This document shows positions 28,149 to 37,577 of a DNA stretch of 64,000 nt, piece after piece. This DNA comes from Promethearchaeota archaeon. Its GTDB lineage: Archaea; Asgardarchaeota; Lokiarchaeia; Sigynarchaeales; SOKP01. Location of the stretch: NCBI GenBank assembly GCA_014730295.1, contig WJIN01000143.1, positions 45,007-109,006 of the forward strand. The letters are read 5' to 3'. Below the pieces are notes generated by a model that worked only from the letters and a program-made list of their open reading frames with translations, was not told the origin of the DNA and ran no database searches. The translations under genes and the position numbers were made by a program. Within the stretch, counting starts at the first letter, position 1, and every line of letters starts with the position of its first letter.

Positions 28149-29135
28149 TTATGTATCTGGAGGATGGTTTCGGACTTGTATCACAACATTCCCTTGTTTT
28201 TGCCCACTCTCTACATATTCATGAGCGTCAACTATTTGATCTAAGGAGTAAACTTTATCTATCACAGGTTTAAGTATTTTTTTGTCAATTAACTTTTTGA
28301 GAGAGTTTAGATTCTCCGTACTATATTCCGCGGATCCACCAATAACCTTTTGCGTGGAAAATTTCCCTCGAATCACTCTTGAAAGTTTCGGATTACCTAA
28401 TAATAAAAAACCGTCTTTTTTTAGTGATTTTAAACAACCTGAATATGGAGCTTTACCTACTATATCAAATATTACATCATAAGTCTCTCCACGCTCGGTA
28501 AAATCTTCTTGGGTATAATCGATAACATAATCCGCTCCAATAGAGCGTAACATATCTAATTTTTTTGTACTATCTATCGCGGTTACTTCTGCACCGTAAT
28601 ATTTCGCAAGTTGAACCGCAATAGTCCCTATGCTCCCACCCGCTCCATTAATCAATATTTTTTGTGTTTTTTGAATATCGGTTTTCTTCAAAAAATATAG
28701 TGCGTTTAAACCCCCAACGGGTATTGCGGCAGCTTGCTTGAAGCTTATATTGAGAGGCTTTAATGCGAGAGCACCATCTTCGGGTAGACATTTATATTCG
28801 GCATATGCCCCCATTCCAAAATCAGTGGCTCCAAAGATTTGATCACCTTTGTTAAATTTGGTCACCTTATCCCCAATAGATTCGATTTCTCCAGCAAATT
28901 CTTGCCCAAGTATTGTTAGTCTTTTCGGATGGGTTAAGCCATTAACCAGTCGCATGAGAATTCGTAATCCAAAAGATAATTTGAGACTTCGGAATTCACA
29001 GTCACCCATGGCTACAGTAGTTGCATATATCTTAATTAGAACTTCATTATCTTTGGGACGCGGTTTCTCTCTCTCTTCTAACTTAAGAACATCTGGAGGA
29101 CCATAATCCATCCAAATAATTGCTTTCATAAACAC
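28149..29135 (-). CDS. Medium-chain dehydrogenase/reductase, quinone-oxidoreductase-like
   Basis: 328 residues of the zinc-independent MDR group. GroES-like N-terminal half with LGQEFAGEIESIGDKVTKFNKGDQIFG; Rossmann motif ILINGAGGSIGTIAVQLAKYYGAEVTA; DYVIDYTQEDF; C-terminal YVESGQKQGNVVIQV. The structural-zinc cysteines are absent, as in quinone oxidoreductases. A paralogue lies about 400 nt upstream on the same strand, so the pair arose by duplication. The physiological substrate is unknown. Confidence 0.9.
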   Translation of the reverse strand: MFMKAIIWMDYGPPDVLKLEEREKPRPKDNEVLIKIYATTVAMGDCEFRSLKLSFGLRILMRLVNGLTHPKRLTILGQEFAGEIESIGDKVTKFNKGDQIFGATDFGMGAYAEYKCLPEDGALALKPLNISFKQAAAIPVGGLNALYFLKKTDIQKTQKILINGAGGSIGTIAVQLAKYYGAEVTAIDSTKKLDMLRSIGADYVIDYTQEDFTERGETYDVIFDIVGKAPYSGCLKSLKKDGFLLLGNPKLSRVIRGKFSTQKVIGGSAEYSTENLNSLKKLIDKKILKPVIDKVYSLDQIVDAHEYVESGQKQGNVVIQVRNHPPDT

Positions 29136-29168
29136 CTCATAATATTTATAATTTTATAAAAAAAAGAT

Positions 29169-29531
29169 TTAGATCCAATTCCAGGCATACCATATGACCA
29201 AAAAATTAAATCCAAAACTAACAATCAGTAAAAAGACATCATAAGCTTTATATCCTTTTATGCCCGCAAGATTAAAGAGAAAAAACCCAATTGCGAAAAT
29301 GATATTGACCCATTTAGCTATAAATCCCTCCAATAATATAGTTAAGGTTATCATAATAATCGGAATTACCATGATTCCTGCTGCACCTAACCACATTTTT
29401 GGGTCAACTGGTTCCCCATCAACTTCCCCTGGTTTAAAATCACCTGCAAATATCCTCAACACATCCCCCAACAAAAAAACCAGCATGGTAGCGGTCCATA
29501 AAAAAGCAAGAATTATTTTTATATCCTCCAT
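29169..29531 (-). CDS. Small membrane protein between two MDR genes
   Basis: 120 residues with four hydrophobic helices and one short polar loop (FAGDFKPGEVDGEPVDPKMWLG). I do not recognise a family name. It sits between two paralogous MDR oxidoreductases on the same strand with gaps of 1 and 33 nt, so it is very likely co-transcribed with them. Confidence 0.75.
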   Translation of the reverse strand: MEDIKIILAFLWTATMLVFLLGDVLRIFAGDFKPGEVDGEPVDPKMWLGAAGIMVIPIIMITLTILLEGFIAKWVNIIFAIGFFLFNLAGIKGYKAYDVFLLIVSFGFNFLVIWYAWNWI

Positions 29532-29532
29532 A

Positions 29533-30462
29533 CTAAAGTTTCTCCTTTATAGAAATTACTACATTCCCCTTTTTATGACCCTTATCAACGTATCTGTGAG
29601 CTTCGACTATTTGGTCCATTTGGTATGTTCTATCTATAACCGGTTTTATTTCCTCAGACTCGACAAGTTCTCTCAGAAACTCCAAATCTTCAACATCCTC
29701 CTTACTGACCGAATCCCAGACGCAACGGAAAACTCCATCTTCTTTAAGTACCTTGTTAGCTTCTGAGGAAGAACTTTTAGCTACTGCATCAAAAAAGATA
29801 TCATAGTTCTCTCCGCTTTGAGTAAAATCCTCTTTAGTATAATCCATCACTTTATCAGCTCCTATAGATTTTACTAGTTCTAAATTATTTTTACTACATA
29901 CTCCAATAACTTCAGCACCGAAATATTTCGCAAGTTGGACGGTATAAGTACCCACGCTTCCAGAGGCACCATAGATGAGAATTTTTTGTCCGGTTTGGAC
30001 ATCCAATTTTTTAAGATGTTTTAGTGCCGTAACTCCCCCCGTCGCAAGTCCCGCAGCAGCTTCCTCAAACGTCAAATTTTTAGGCTTTATTGCAAGGATT
30101 CCATCTTCAGGCAAACATTTATATTCTGCATAGGCACCGCGTTTATGCCCAACAGTCGAGGCGAATACTCGATCTCCAATCTTAAATGCTTTAACATCCT
30201 TACCGATATCTACTATTTCCCCCGCAAGCTCCATTCCTAAAATCTTATTTCTCGGTTTGAAAACACCCAATATTAACCGCATCATTGCGGTATAAAACTT
30301 TGAATCCGGATGCTTTCCTCTGCGCATTATTGTATCACCTATATGTACAGTTGTAGCATGTATTTTTATTAGGACTTCATTTTCCTTGGGATTTGGTTTA
30401 TCGATTTCCGCAATATGGAGCACTTCAGGAGGTCCATATTTCTCATATACAATAGCTTTCAT
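29533..30462 (-). CDS. Medium-chain dehydrogenase/reductase (second paralogue)
   Basis: 309 residues, clearly homologous to the downstream MDR gene: KAIVYEKYGPPEVLHIAEIDKPNPKENEVLIKIHATTV, LGMELAGEIVDIGKDVKAF, Rossmann ILIYGASGSVGTYTVQLAKYFGAEVIGV, and YVDKGHKKGNVVISI. No zinc ligands. First gene of a three-gene minus-strand unit (MDR, small membrane protein, MDR). It is shorter because a C-terminal loop is trimmed. Confidence 0.9.
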   Translation of the reverse strand: MKAIVYEKYGPPEVLHIAEIDKPNPKENEVLIKIHATTVHIGDTIMRRGKHPDSKFYTAMMRLILGVFKPRNKILGMELAGEIVDIGKDVKAFKIGDRVFASTVGHKRGAYAEYKCLPEDGILAIKPKNLTFEEAAAGLATGGVTALKHLKKLDVQTGQKILIYGASGSVGTYTVQLAKYFGAEVIGVCSKNNLELVKSIGADKVMDYTKEDFTQSGENYDIFFDAVAKSSSSEANKVLKEDGVFRCVWDSVSKEDVEDLEFLRELVESEEIKPVIDRTYQMDQIVEAHRYVDKGHKKGNVVISIKEKL

Positions 30463-30694
30463 TTTTCTGTATTTATATCCTTATTTCTTTTACTTTAAAT
30501 CGTTTAAATAATTACGTGTTATAATATAAAATTATCCAATTAGCCATGAATCATAAATCAAAAGGAGTCCAATAATTTCGCCCTTTTTAAGATAATACTA
30601 AATAATTCAGAATGTTCATTGTATAAATTGTTATCATTAAATATGATAAGATTTTAATCTATTATTATAAAATTTAAGAAATTTCCTTGAGAAT

Positions 30695-32839
30695 ATGAAA
30701 AGAGATAATAAAAAGATTCTCACGAGGGAATGGTCAAAATGGTGGCGTATTCCCCGGTTATTACTCTATTTATTTGGATTTTTTACTTATTTTTGGTTTT
30801 TCTGGAGTTTTATCGGATTATTAATTGGATTAATTTATTTTGTTGCTGCGAAAGATTTAGCATGGAAAAGAAATGGCATTATTCTCTCGGTTTCTATAAG
30901 TTTCGTGAGTCTAACTATTTATCTTTTTAAAGGGTATCCCCCTCTCACTTTTGCTATTTGGTCTGGTGTATTCATAATATTAAGTTATACTTTTATTTTG
31001 TTGATTTATGAAATTCTAAAAAGAAAATCAAGGAAGGTCCAAATAACTTATCAAAAATTGGAACAGAATTGGAAAGATTGGTCGAATTATTCAAAACAAT
31101 TCACGAAAATTTCTTTCATATTGTTTCCTATCGTATCATGGAGTGCTGTGAACTTAGATTTGGGGGTGATGTTTGATAATTATCCAAGGCTTTTATGGAT
31201 TCATGCTCCATCAACAGCTCAAGTTGGCGAAGACTTCGACATTACTGTGGAAGCCTGGGATGCTTTTGAGAGGCTCAGCGCAATCTATAAAGGAAGTATT
31301 AATTTTTCGATAATTTCCTATAATATATCTACATATGAGAAATTTGACACTACGATCGCCGACCTTCCAGAACCATATACTTTTACTGGACAATTATTCG
31401 GGTCAGATATGGCGTATGAAATTATGGATGGCAAGGATAACGGAATTCATAGATTCAGCGCAACTATTAATTCGACCGGAATACATTATATAACGGTATT
31501 TGATAGTATAACAAAAAATATCTACTATAGCAACCCTGTTATGGTACGGAATTTTACAAAACAGAACTCAATGATATATTGGGGAGATATACATACTCAT
31601 TCTCATCTTTCTGACGGTTCTGGAATACCGAGCGAACATTTTTATTACGCAGAAAACGTTGCCCGACTTGATTTTAATGCACTCACCGATCATGGAGAAA
31701 TTATGTTGTTCTGCCCCGGTTCTTTGGATTTTCTGGAGTCTTCTACAAATAAATTTTACAAACCGAATGATTTTGTGACCTTTCATGGAATTGAATGGAC
31801 AAATGTGGATACGGGGCATTATGTATGCATTTTTAGCGATGACCAATTATTGAAGAATCCAGTTCTCTCGTATATGACAGTGCCAACAACCGATGCGTTG
31901 TGGGATGCTCTTGATGAATTTACCAATCAAACAAATTCAAAAGCTCTTGCCTTACCACATCATACAACCAAAAAATCATATATTCAAGATTGGACTCAGA
32001 TTAATCCCAAATATGTGCGAATTGCGGAGGTTACTTCGGTGCATGGAGAATGTTTATTTGAGCAAAGACATGAATTAAATTATCGAGGAGCGATTGATCC
32101 CCCTCCAACTTATACCTATGGGTCGTCAGTCATTGATGCTTTTTCTATGGGATTCAGGATGACGATGTATTCTTCAAGTGATGAACACGATGGACATCCG
32201 GGGCATAGTATCAGTCATACACGTGCTTATATTGGACATCAGCGCCCTTATAGTCTTTGGCATACGAGAAATGAGCATCCTTATCCTGGGGGAATCACTG
32301 CAGTTTTCGCGAGCAATTTAACCCGTGAGAGTGTGTTTGATAGTCTTTATCAAGGCAGAATTTTTTCAAGTGCAGATCATGGACGACCCGTTCTCATGTT
32401 TGAAATAAATAATGTTGGGGTGGGAGATGGGTCAACCGTTATCGTGAGCAATGAAACCTCATCCAGAAATATATCGGTTTTTTTAGCCCAGGATGGTTCC
32501 CCAGTTGCTCTTAAATCTAAATCCGCGATCGCACATTCAAACTGGATTCCAAATTGGAATGCTTCTGTGGAAATTATTAAAAATGGTGCCTTATGGAACA
32601 CTATTGACATTTTAGACCCTGTTGTTAATATAACGATAAGCGATACCGACCCGATTGAAGGTGTTTCCTTTGAGGAATATTGTATTGAACGAAACGGGAG
32701 TTTTTACATCAATCAATATAGTAATAACCCAATTAATCCATCAACTCTGAATACACAAGGTTTTGATTATTATCTCATACGTGTAGCAGGAGATAATGGA
32801 AGAACCACCTATGCTGGACCAATTTGGGTAGAATATTAA
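30695..32839 (+). CDS. Membrane-anchored PHP-domain protein (DUF3604-like)
   Basis: 714 residues. Residues 1-120 have three to four hydrophobic helices, followed by an extracytoplasmic beta-rich segment (about 150-290). A PHP-type phosphoesterase domain then starts at YWGDIHTHSHLSDGSG near residue 300, with FNALTDHGE, FHGIEW, ALPHHTT and a STDEHDGHPGH-like stretch as further metal-ligand candidates. DUF3604 proteins share the GD.H.H...SDG opening. The catalytic part should face outside the cell. The gene ends 9 nt from the convergent dehydratase gene. Confidence 0.8.
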   Translation: MKRDNKKILTREWSKWWRIPRLLLYLFGFFTYFWFFWSFIGLLIGLIYFVAAKDLAWKRNGIILSVSISFVSLTIYLFKGYPPLTFAIWSGVFIILSYTFILLIYEILKRKSRKVQITYQKLEQNWKDWSNYSKQFTKISFILFPIVSWSAVNLDLGVMFDNYPRLLWIHAPSTAQVGEDFDITVEAWDAFERLSAIYKGSINFSIISYNISTYEKFDTTIADLPEPYTFTGQLFGSDMAYEIMDGKDNGIHRFSATINSTGIHYITVFDSITKNIYYSNPVMVRNFTKQNSMIYWGDIHTHSHLSDGSGIPSEHFYYAENVARLDFNALTDHGEIMLFCPGSLDFLESSTNKFYKPNDFVTFHGIEWTNVDTGHYVCIFSDDQLLKNPVLSYMTVPTTDALWDALDEFTNQTNSKALALPHHTTKKSYIQDWTQINPKYVRIAEVTSVHGECLFEQRHELNYRGAIDPPPTYTYGSSVIDAFSMGFRMTMYSSSDEHDGHPGHSISHTRAYIGHQRPYSLWHTRNEHPYPGGITAVFASNLTRESVFDSLYQGRIFSSADHGRPVLMFEINNVGVGDGSTVIVSNETSSRNISVFLAQDGSPVALKSKSAIAHSNWIPNWNASVEIIKNGALWNTIDILDPVVNITISDTDPIEGVSFEEYCIERNGSFYINQYSNNPINPSTLNTQGFDYYLIRVAGDNGRTTYAGPIWVEY

Positions 32840-32848
32840 AGAAAAAAG

Positions 32849-34144
32849 TCATAAAAGAGTTTGAGTGAACATATTGATCTTATTCTTAATAGCATCTATA
32901 GATGTAACTCTGGCGTCTCCCACATCCAATTCAATCAATAGCATCGGAATTCCAACCTCTTCACGCAAAGCTTCCCGAAGTAATTTAGGTACAGAGCCAA
33001 ATTGTTTACATGCGATACTTGAGGTATAAATAAAACAATCTGCGGAATAATCTCTAGCCATCTTCACACAGTCTTCTATAAAAGGATAATATAATTCTGT
33101 ACTCTGTTTTGTCATTGGGAAATTCATGGTCTTTTTAGCCATATCATAAAACATATTATCCAATCCACTTTTCGTATCAATTGGATCAGAAAAGCTATAA
33201 TTAAAAATATCAAATAAAATGCTCAATCCCAATTCCCGGTCGAGCCATTCACAGAGAGAAATATCAAAAAAAGTTAACATATAAGGCCAAATCGATCGGA
33301 TCTTCTCTTCCTTTCCATAATGTGTTCCACCAATATATCGTTCTTTAGCCATTTTTTTCATTTTCGAATAGAATGTTATATTTTCGCGTGTACCTGACAA
33401 AAGAATAGTGGTTGCTGCTGAAACTGCATTAAATAGATTATCAATAGGACTCGGAATGGCTCTTATCAAGTCAAAAATCTCAAGTTTGTATTGGTTAACC
33501 TTATTCTCCATTTCAATATGTTTTTTCATTTGTTTAAAATCAGGCTTCTGTCCAATTAGGTTTCCTAGTTTTTTTAACCCGTTTTTCAATTGTTGTCCAA
33601 AAAACCTATAGCTTTTTTTGGAATGAGAATACGGAAGATCCATAATTACCAGAGGGATCTTTTTTTCATATAAGAAAAAGGGATAGGACGCACATGTATT
33701 ATCGCATGGCGCCGTTGGAGTTATTATCGCGTCAAATTGTATTAGATCATCCAAAGAGAAACCGAGAGTCGCTCGCTGGCTCGAACAGGTGTGGAAAGGA
33801 TGACCCCAATTCAACATTAAATCATAATATTTTTCAACTCCATCCAGCAATAAAGCCGCAAGAATAAAGGAGAGAGATTCGATACAAATGGGTACACAAT
33901 CAAAACAATAGAGAAATTCTGCGGGTAAAGAAAAATGATACCCAACTATAGGAAGACCTTCCCTCGCTTTTCTGATATTCCGCTCCATGACCTTTTCTAT
34001 TTCTCCTAATCCAATTCTTAGAGAAGGGGTGGTATGTTCGGGTAGTATACGTTCGACTAACTCGCGTGAACTCGATATCGCATCCTTTAACATAATATAA
34101 GGAAGAATTTTACTTTCTAGTAGTTTTAGAGATTGAGATGACAT
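32849..34144 (-). CDS. 2-hydroxyacyl-CoA dehydratase subunit (HgdB/BcrB-like), copy 1
   Basis: 431 residues. The HgdB/BcrB/FldB-type fold with Fe-S cysteines: YCFDCVPICIESLSF near residue 80, HTCSSQRATLGF, APCDNTCASYPFF and YTSSIACKQFGSVP near the C-terminus. Such subunits carry a 4Fe-4S cluster that is reduced by an ATP-driven activator (HgdC/BadF type), which is not in this window. About 60 percent similar by eye to the copy at 35108-36397. It belongs to a set of three related genes and an SCP2-like gene on this strand. Confidence 0.88.
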   Translation of the reverse strand: MSSQSLKLLESKILPYIMLKDAISSSRELVERILPEHTTPSLRIGLGEIEKVMERNIRKAREGLPIVGYHFSLPAEFLYCFDCVPICIESLSFILAALLLDGVEKYYDLMLNWGHPFHTCSSQRATLGFSLDDLIQFDAIITPTAPCDNTCASYPFFLYEKKIPLVIMDLPYSHSKKSYRFFGQQLKNGLKKLGNLIGQKPDFKQMKKHIEMENKVNQYKLEIFDLIRAIPSPIDNLFNAVSAATTILLSGTRENITFYSKMKKMAKERYIGGTHYGKEEKIRSIWPYMLTFFDISLCEWLDRELGLSILFDIFNYSFSDPIDTKSGLDNMFYDMAKKTMNFPMTKQSTELYYPFIEDCVKMARDYSADCFIYTSSIACKQFGSVPKLLREALREEVGIPMLLIELDVGDARVTSIDAIKNKINMFTQTLL

Positions 34145-34335
34145 TTCTGTGGGAAAGATTTAACAGAATGGATATAGAATTCAATTTATAATATTAATAT
34201 TATATTAACAATGAATGATAATAAAGTTTGATATTCTAAATCGAGGGTTTTGAAATTTTCCTAAACCCGATTAATATGGAGGGATGGATATTGAAAAAGT
34301 AATCAGTCAGTATTTTTTTTATGTACTTAAGACTT

Positions 34336-34500
34336 TTAGACGCTGTTTTTAATATATCTATATTGAATTAGGTCAACAATGAATAAAAATAATCCCTGGA
34401 TAAGAACACCCACACCATTTCCTATCACAAATATGGTACTACCTAAAAGAATTAATAGATCTCCAATTACCATATAACCTATATCTAAATAGGTGTTTAT
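34336..34500 (-). pseudogene. C-terminal fragment of a membrane protein split by an IS remnant
   Basis: The frame reads INTYLDIGYMVIGDLL, then two hydrophobic stretches and IQYRYIKNSV before the stop: two transmembrane helices. The bases upstream belong to the IS right end, so this piece has lost its own start. It is in the same frame by coordinate as the N-terminal fragment at 34746-35025, and together they give a four-helix small membrane protein. Confidence 0.55.
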
Positions 34501-34613
34501 CATTGAACTACCAGCCCCTAAAGGAGCTGGATTCTTGCTTCCTTGACCACCGCGCCTAAATGGCGTCTTACACGATCTCCACAAGCGTAATTTCCCGTAG
34601 TCCCTACGGTAGG
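34500..34613 (-). ncRNA. Right end of IS200/IS605-type element with omega-RNA-like hairpins
   Basis: Directly after the TnpB stop on this strand come three hairpins: CCGTAG-gga-CTACGG (34595-34609), CGCC-attta-GGCG (34553-34565) and an 8-bp CCAGCTCC-ttta-GGGGCTGG (34511-34530). A GAAGCAAGAATCCAG stretch lies between the last two. TnpB elements carry their guide RNA scaffold (omega RNA) at this place, with a GC-rich hairpin at the extreme right end. GC content is well above that of the surroundings. Whether it is still transcribed is unknown. Confidence 0.65.
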
Positions 34614-34745
34614 TCATGAAATGACTGGGATGCCTCTCTCTTTTAAAAGGCGTATTCCTTCTTTCTTAATATTAGCAGACGCATTTTTATCTCGGTGATG
34701 ATGAGTGCCACATTCGGGGCACGTCCGCTTTCTGCGTGAAAAACG
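34614..34745 (-). pseudogene. tnpB: TnpB C-terminal remnant (IS200/IS605 or IS607 family)
   Basis: Only the last 43 residues remain: [43 protein letters not shown]. This is the zinc-ribbon CPxCG and the RuvC-III Asp ([10 protein letters not shown]) typical of TnpB nucleases. The upstream 300 or more residues and any TnpA are missing, so it cannot be active. The N-terminal side runs straight into a truncated membrane-protein gene. Confidence 0.85.
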
Positions 34746-35025
34746 GTAAAATTTTTTTTATTTTCTCAATATTGAATTCTTTTCTACGTAGAAAGGTAAA
34801 TAACCCAAGAATACCATCGATAAGGCCCCATAAAAATGATTGAAGTAGTATGCCGTTAATCAACTCTGAAGGAGAGTAAAGATAGAATAGAGCCGCCAAC
34901 ATATTGATTCCTCCCCAAACGAGCAAAGGAAATCCAATTCGTTTGTTCAAATTTTCCTTTTTTGAGTTTTCATTCATATTATTTAGACATTTCTGAGAAT
35001 TATCAAGGTTATGATTAGGTTTCAT
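34746..35025 (-). pseudogene. N-terminal fragment of a membrane protein split by an IS remnant
   Basis: About 92 residues: a polar N-terminus, then NKRIGFPLLVWGGINMLAALFYLY and a second helix FLWGLIDGILGLFTFL, ending FNIEKIKKI before it runs into TnpB-derived DNA, where the frame reads IS sequence until a chance stop. The matching C-terminal half follows the IS right end. The insertion therefore interrupted a small four-helix membrane protein. Confidence 0.55.
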
Positions 35026-35107
35026 TAATTTATTACTATTATCCCTACAAAAGATAACCTATAACTCAATTCTTCCTATGAAAATAAATAATTTAGAGCA
35101 GAATAGA

Positions 35108-36397
35108 TTATAAAATGGTTTTAGAAAACATACTGATTTTATCTTTTATTATCTTCGTCGAGGTGAATCGTTTGTCTCCGACATCGAGATCAATAATTAG
35201 CATTGGAATTCCCACCTCTTCTCTGAGAGCCTCTCGAAGGACTTGTGGTACGGAACCGAACTGTTTACAACCCAAATGACTGGTAAACACGAAGCAGTCC
35301 GCAGAAAAATCTTTTGCTAACTGAACGCAATTTTCTATAAAGGGATAATAAAATTCCGTAGATTCCTTCATCATAGGAAAATTCATCCCTCGCCTCGCCA
35401 TATCATAAAATAATGTATCTAAATCTTCTTTTGTGTTCACGGTATTCGAGAAGTTATAATTAAAAATGTCAAATAATACACTCATCCCGATTTCTCTGTC
35501 TAAATATTCGCAAAGGCTTAAATCAAAAAATATAAGCATATATGGCCATATACTTCGGATCCTTTCTTCCTTACCATACTCTTGCTTTTTCTTATATCTC
35601 TGCTTGGCGATTTCTAAATACTTCTTGTAAAATTCTAATTTTTCCGAAGTTCCAGAAGCGAACACAGCCACCCCCGCTGAAATGGCATTAAACATATTTT
35701 CCACGGGACATGGTTTTGCCTTTCTTAATTCAAACAATTCTAATTGAATCGCATGGACCTTATTTTCGATTTCAATATGCTTTTTCATTCTCTCAAAATC
35801 AGGTTCTTGGCCAATTATTTTGCCTAATTTTTCGAGTGATAATTTTAATTGTTGTCCGTAATACTCATAACTCTTTTTCTCGTGCAAATAGGGAATATCT
35901 GGGATGACCAAAGGTACATCTTTATATTCAAAAAAAGGATAACTTGCAAAGGTATTATCACATGGCGCGGTGGGTGTGATAATTGCATCAAACTTAAATA
36001 AGTCTTCCATAGTCATTCCCATAACCCCCTTCTGAGAAGTACATGTATGGAATGGGTGGCCCCAGCTAAGCATTACATCGTAGAATCGTTCAACTCCGTC
36101 AGGTAATAACGCCGACAGAAGATAGGAAGTTCCTTCGATACATATTGGCACACAATCAAAACAATACAAATACTCTCTTTGGAAAGCAAAATGATGCCCA
36201 ATGACAGGCAGTCCGTCATTAGCTTTTTCCACGGCAACTTTAATTGTTTCTTCGATGGCTTTAGCACCGATCTTCAAGGATTCAATTTCACCTTCCGGCA
36301 AAATTCTCTCCACTAATTCGCGAGTTGAGGCGATCGAATTAAGCACCATTTCATATGGAACAACCTTATTTTCGAATATTTTTTTGTCCATTATCAT
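35108..36397 (-). CDS. 2-hydroxyacyl-CoA dehydratase subunit (HgdB/BcrB-like), copy 2
   Basis: 429 residues, the closest paralogue of the gene at 32849-34144. Fe-S ligands appear as YCFDCVPICIEGTSY, HTCTSQKGVMGM, APCDNTFASYPFF and FTSHLGCKQFGSVP. One Cys of copy 1 (DNTCASY) is Phe here. The next gene upstream on the strand, a third more distant member, ends 21 nt from this start, so copies 2 and 3 probably form one heterodimer, as HgdA/HgdB or BcrB/BcrC do. No activase gene nearby. Confidence 0.9.
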   Translation of the reverse strand: MIMDKKIFENKVVPYEMVLNSIASTRELVERILPEGEIESLKIGAKAIEETIKVAVEKANDGLPVIGHHFAFQREYLYCFDCVPICIEGTSYLLSALLPDGVERFYDVMLSWGHPFHTCTSQKGVMGMTMEDLFKFDAIITPTAPCDNTFASYPFFEYKDVPLVIPDIPYLHEKKSYEYYGQQLKLSLEKLGKIIGQEPDFERMKKHIEIENKVHAIQLELFELRKAKPCPVENMFNAISAGVAVFASGTSEKLEFYKKYLEIAKQRYKKKQEYGKEERIRSIWPYMLIFFDLSLCEYLDREIGMSVLFDIFNYNFSNTVNTKEDLDTLFYDMARRGMNFPMMKESTEFYYPFIENCVQLAKDFSADCFVFTSHLGCKQFGSVPQVLREALREEVGIPMLIIDLDVGDKRFTSTKIIKDKISMFSKTIL

Positions 36398-36418
36398 TAT
36401 TCTTATTCTCCTTTGTTT

Positions 36419-37561
36419 CTAGGTTATCATCTCTAAGAAAGCTTCTATTCGTGTTTGTAATCGAGTGAAATCTGATTGGAAATTTTCTCTATCAAAATTA
36501 AATACGGGGATTTCAAGTTTTTTTAATTCATGTTCAAACAGCATATTGTCACAACCATGAAGATCGCAATTATTAATTCTCTGCAAGAGAACGCCATCTA
36601 TTTTACCTCTCTGTATTTCATTTTTAATGAATTGAAATCTCCGGTGGTGATCATCCATAGTCCTCGGACACGAGGGATTTCGATAGTATAATCTACTTGC
36701 GATTGCCATAAGGGGATTTGTCATAGTATTGTCGACATCATCCATGATTGTTTTTTTCCCGAAACATAAATTATCCGAAATGATAATGGCATCTGATTCC
36801 TCAACTATTTTAGTCAATTGAATATTATCGACAACACTTCCAATTAAAAGAATTCTTTTTTTTCCTTGAACATCTATACCCTCTCTTTTCTTAAAAATAT
36901 CTAATAAACGCTCTAATTCTTGATTTGCAATATCCTTCGGAACAGAGCTATTCGCTATAGACAGTTGTAGGGCTTCAGTTCCGGTCAATTTCGGAGAATC
37001 TAACACTCTCAAATCAAAAATCTCTCTCATTAATCGACGATTTTGATTATAAAGAGTGATTGAAGATTTCAAACCTTCATCTGTTATTTCTACATCATAT
37101 GCTTTTTGGATTTTTTCTTTTAATTCCTTTATCTCTTCATAAAACCATTGAAAGCCTTCCTCTGAAATAATATGAGGAAGAGCGATATAAAAACGTGGAA
37201 CGAGTTTATTGAATCCATCTCGCTTAAATACAACCATATCATAGATCTCGAACATTCTTCTGCTATGATCACAGCTATTACAAATAAATAATCCGTCTAA
37301 AAAATCATACTCTCCATCCAAGGCAAGGTTTAGTGTACTTCTAACGAATGAACATGTAAACCTCACCATATAGGTATCTGCTTTATCTGTATCTGTATTA
37401 CCAGTTGTTCTTATTCGATATGGAAACATTCCCGCGGCTTCCAATAATTCCTCTGGAATGTAAGTACAATAATATCCTGCTATCTTCTTACTTGTCCCTT
37501 CGATGTATTTATTTTGTATTGAATTTGCTAATTTTAGGAATGGATCATTTAATAAATGCAT
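36419..37561 (-). CDS. 2-hydroxyacyl-CoA dehydratase subunit (BcrC/HgdA-like)
   Basis: 380 residues. It has the smaller-subunit pattern: IAGYYCTYIPEELLEAAGMFPYRIR at the N-terminus, FICNSCDHSRRMFEIYD, LLIGSVVDN and a C-terminal INNCDLHGCDNMLFEHEL. The Cys residues can hold the second 4Fe-4S cluster of the heterodimer. It precedes copy 2 by 21 nt and follows the SCP2-like gene by 16 nt, so the three form an operon. The reaction (2-hydroxyacyl-CoA dehydration or aromatic-CoA reduction) is not resolved. Confidence 0.88.
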   Translation of the reverse strand: MHLLNDPFLKLANSIQNKYIEGTSKKIAGYYCTYIPEELLEAAGMFPYRIRTTGNTDTDKADTYMVRFTCSFVRSTLNLALDGEYDFLDGLFICNSCDHSRRMFEIYDMVVFKRDGFNKLVPRFYIALPHIISEEGFQWFYEEIKELKEKIQKAYDVEITDEGLKSSITLYNQNRRLMREIFDLRVLDSPKLTGTEALQLSIANSSVPKDIANQELERLLDIFKKREGIDVQGKKRILLIGSVVDNIQLTKIVEESDAIIISDNLCFGKKTIMDDVDNTMTNPLMAIASRLYYRNPSCPRTMDDHHRRFQFIKNEIQRGKIDGVLLQRINNCDLHGCDNMLFEHELKKLEIPVFNFDRENFQSDFTRLQTRIEAFLEMIT

Positions 37562-37577
37562 AATTCCCCCTCAATAG

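Noticed and set aside
34336..34617. Intact 93-residue gene starting in the IS right end
   Set aside because: The first 40 residues are translated omega-RNA-like hairpin sequence; only the C-terminal part is protein-like, and it matches the membrane fragment upstream.
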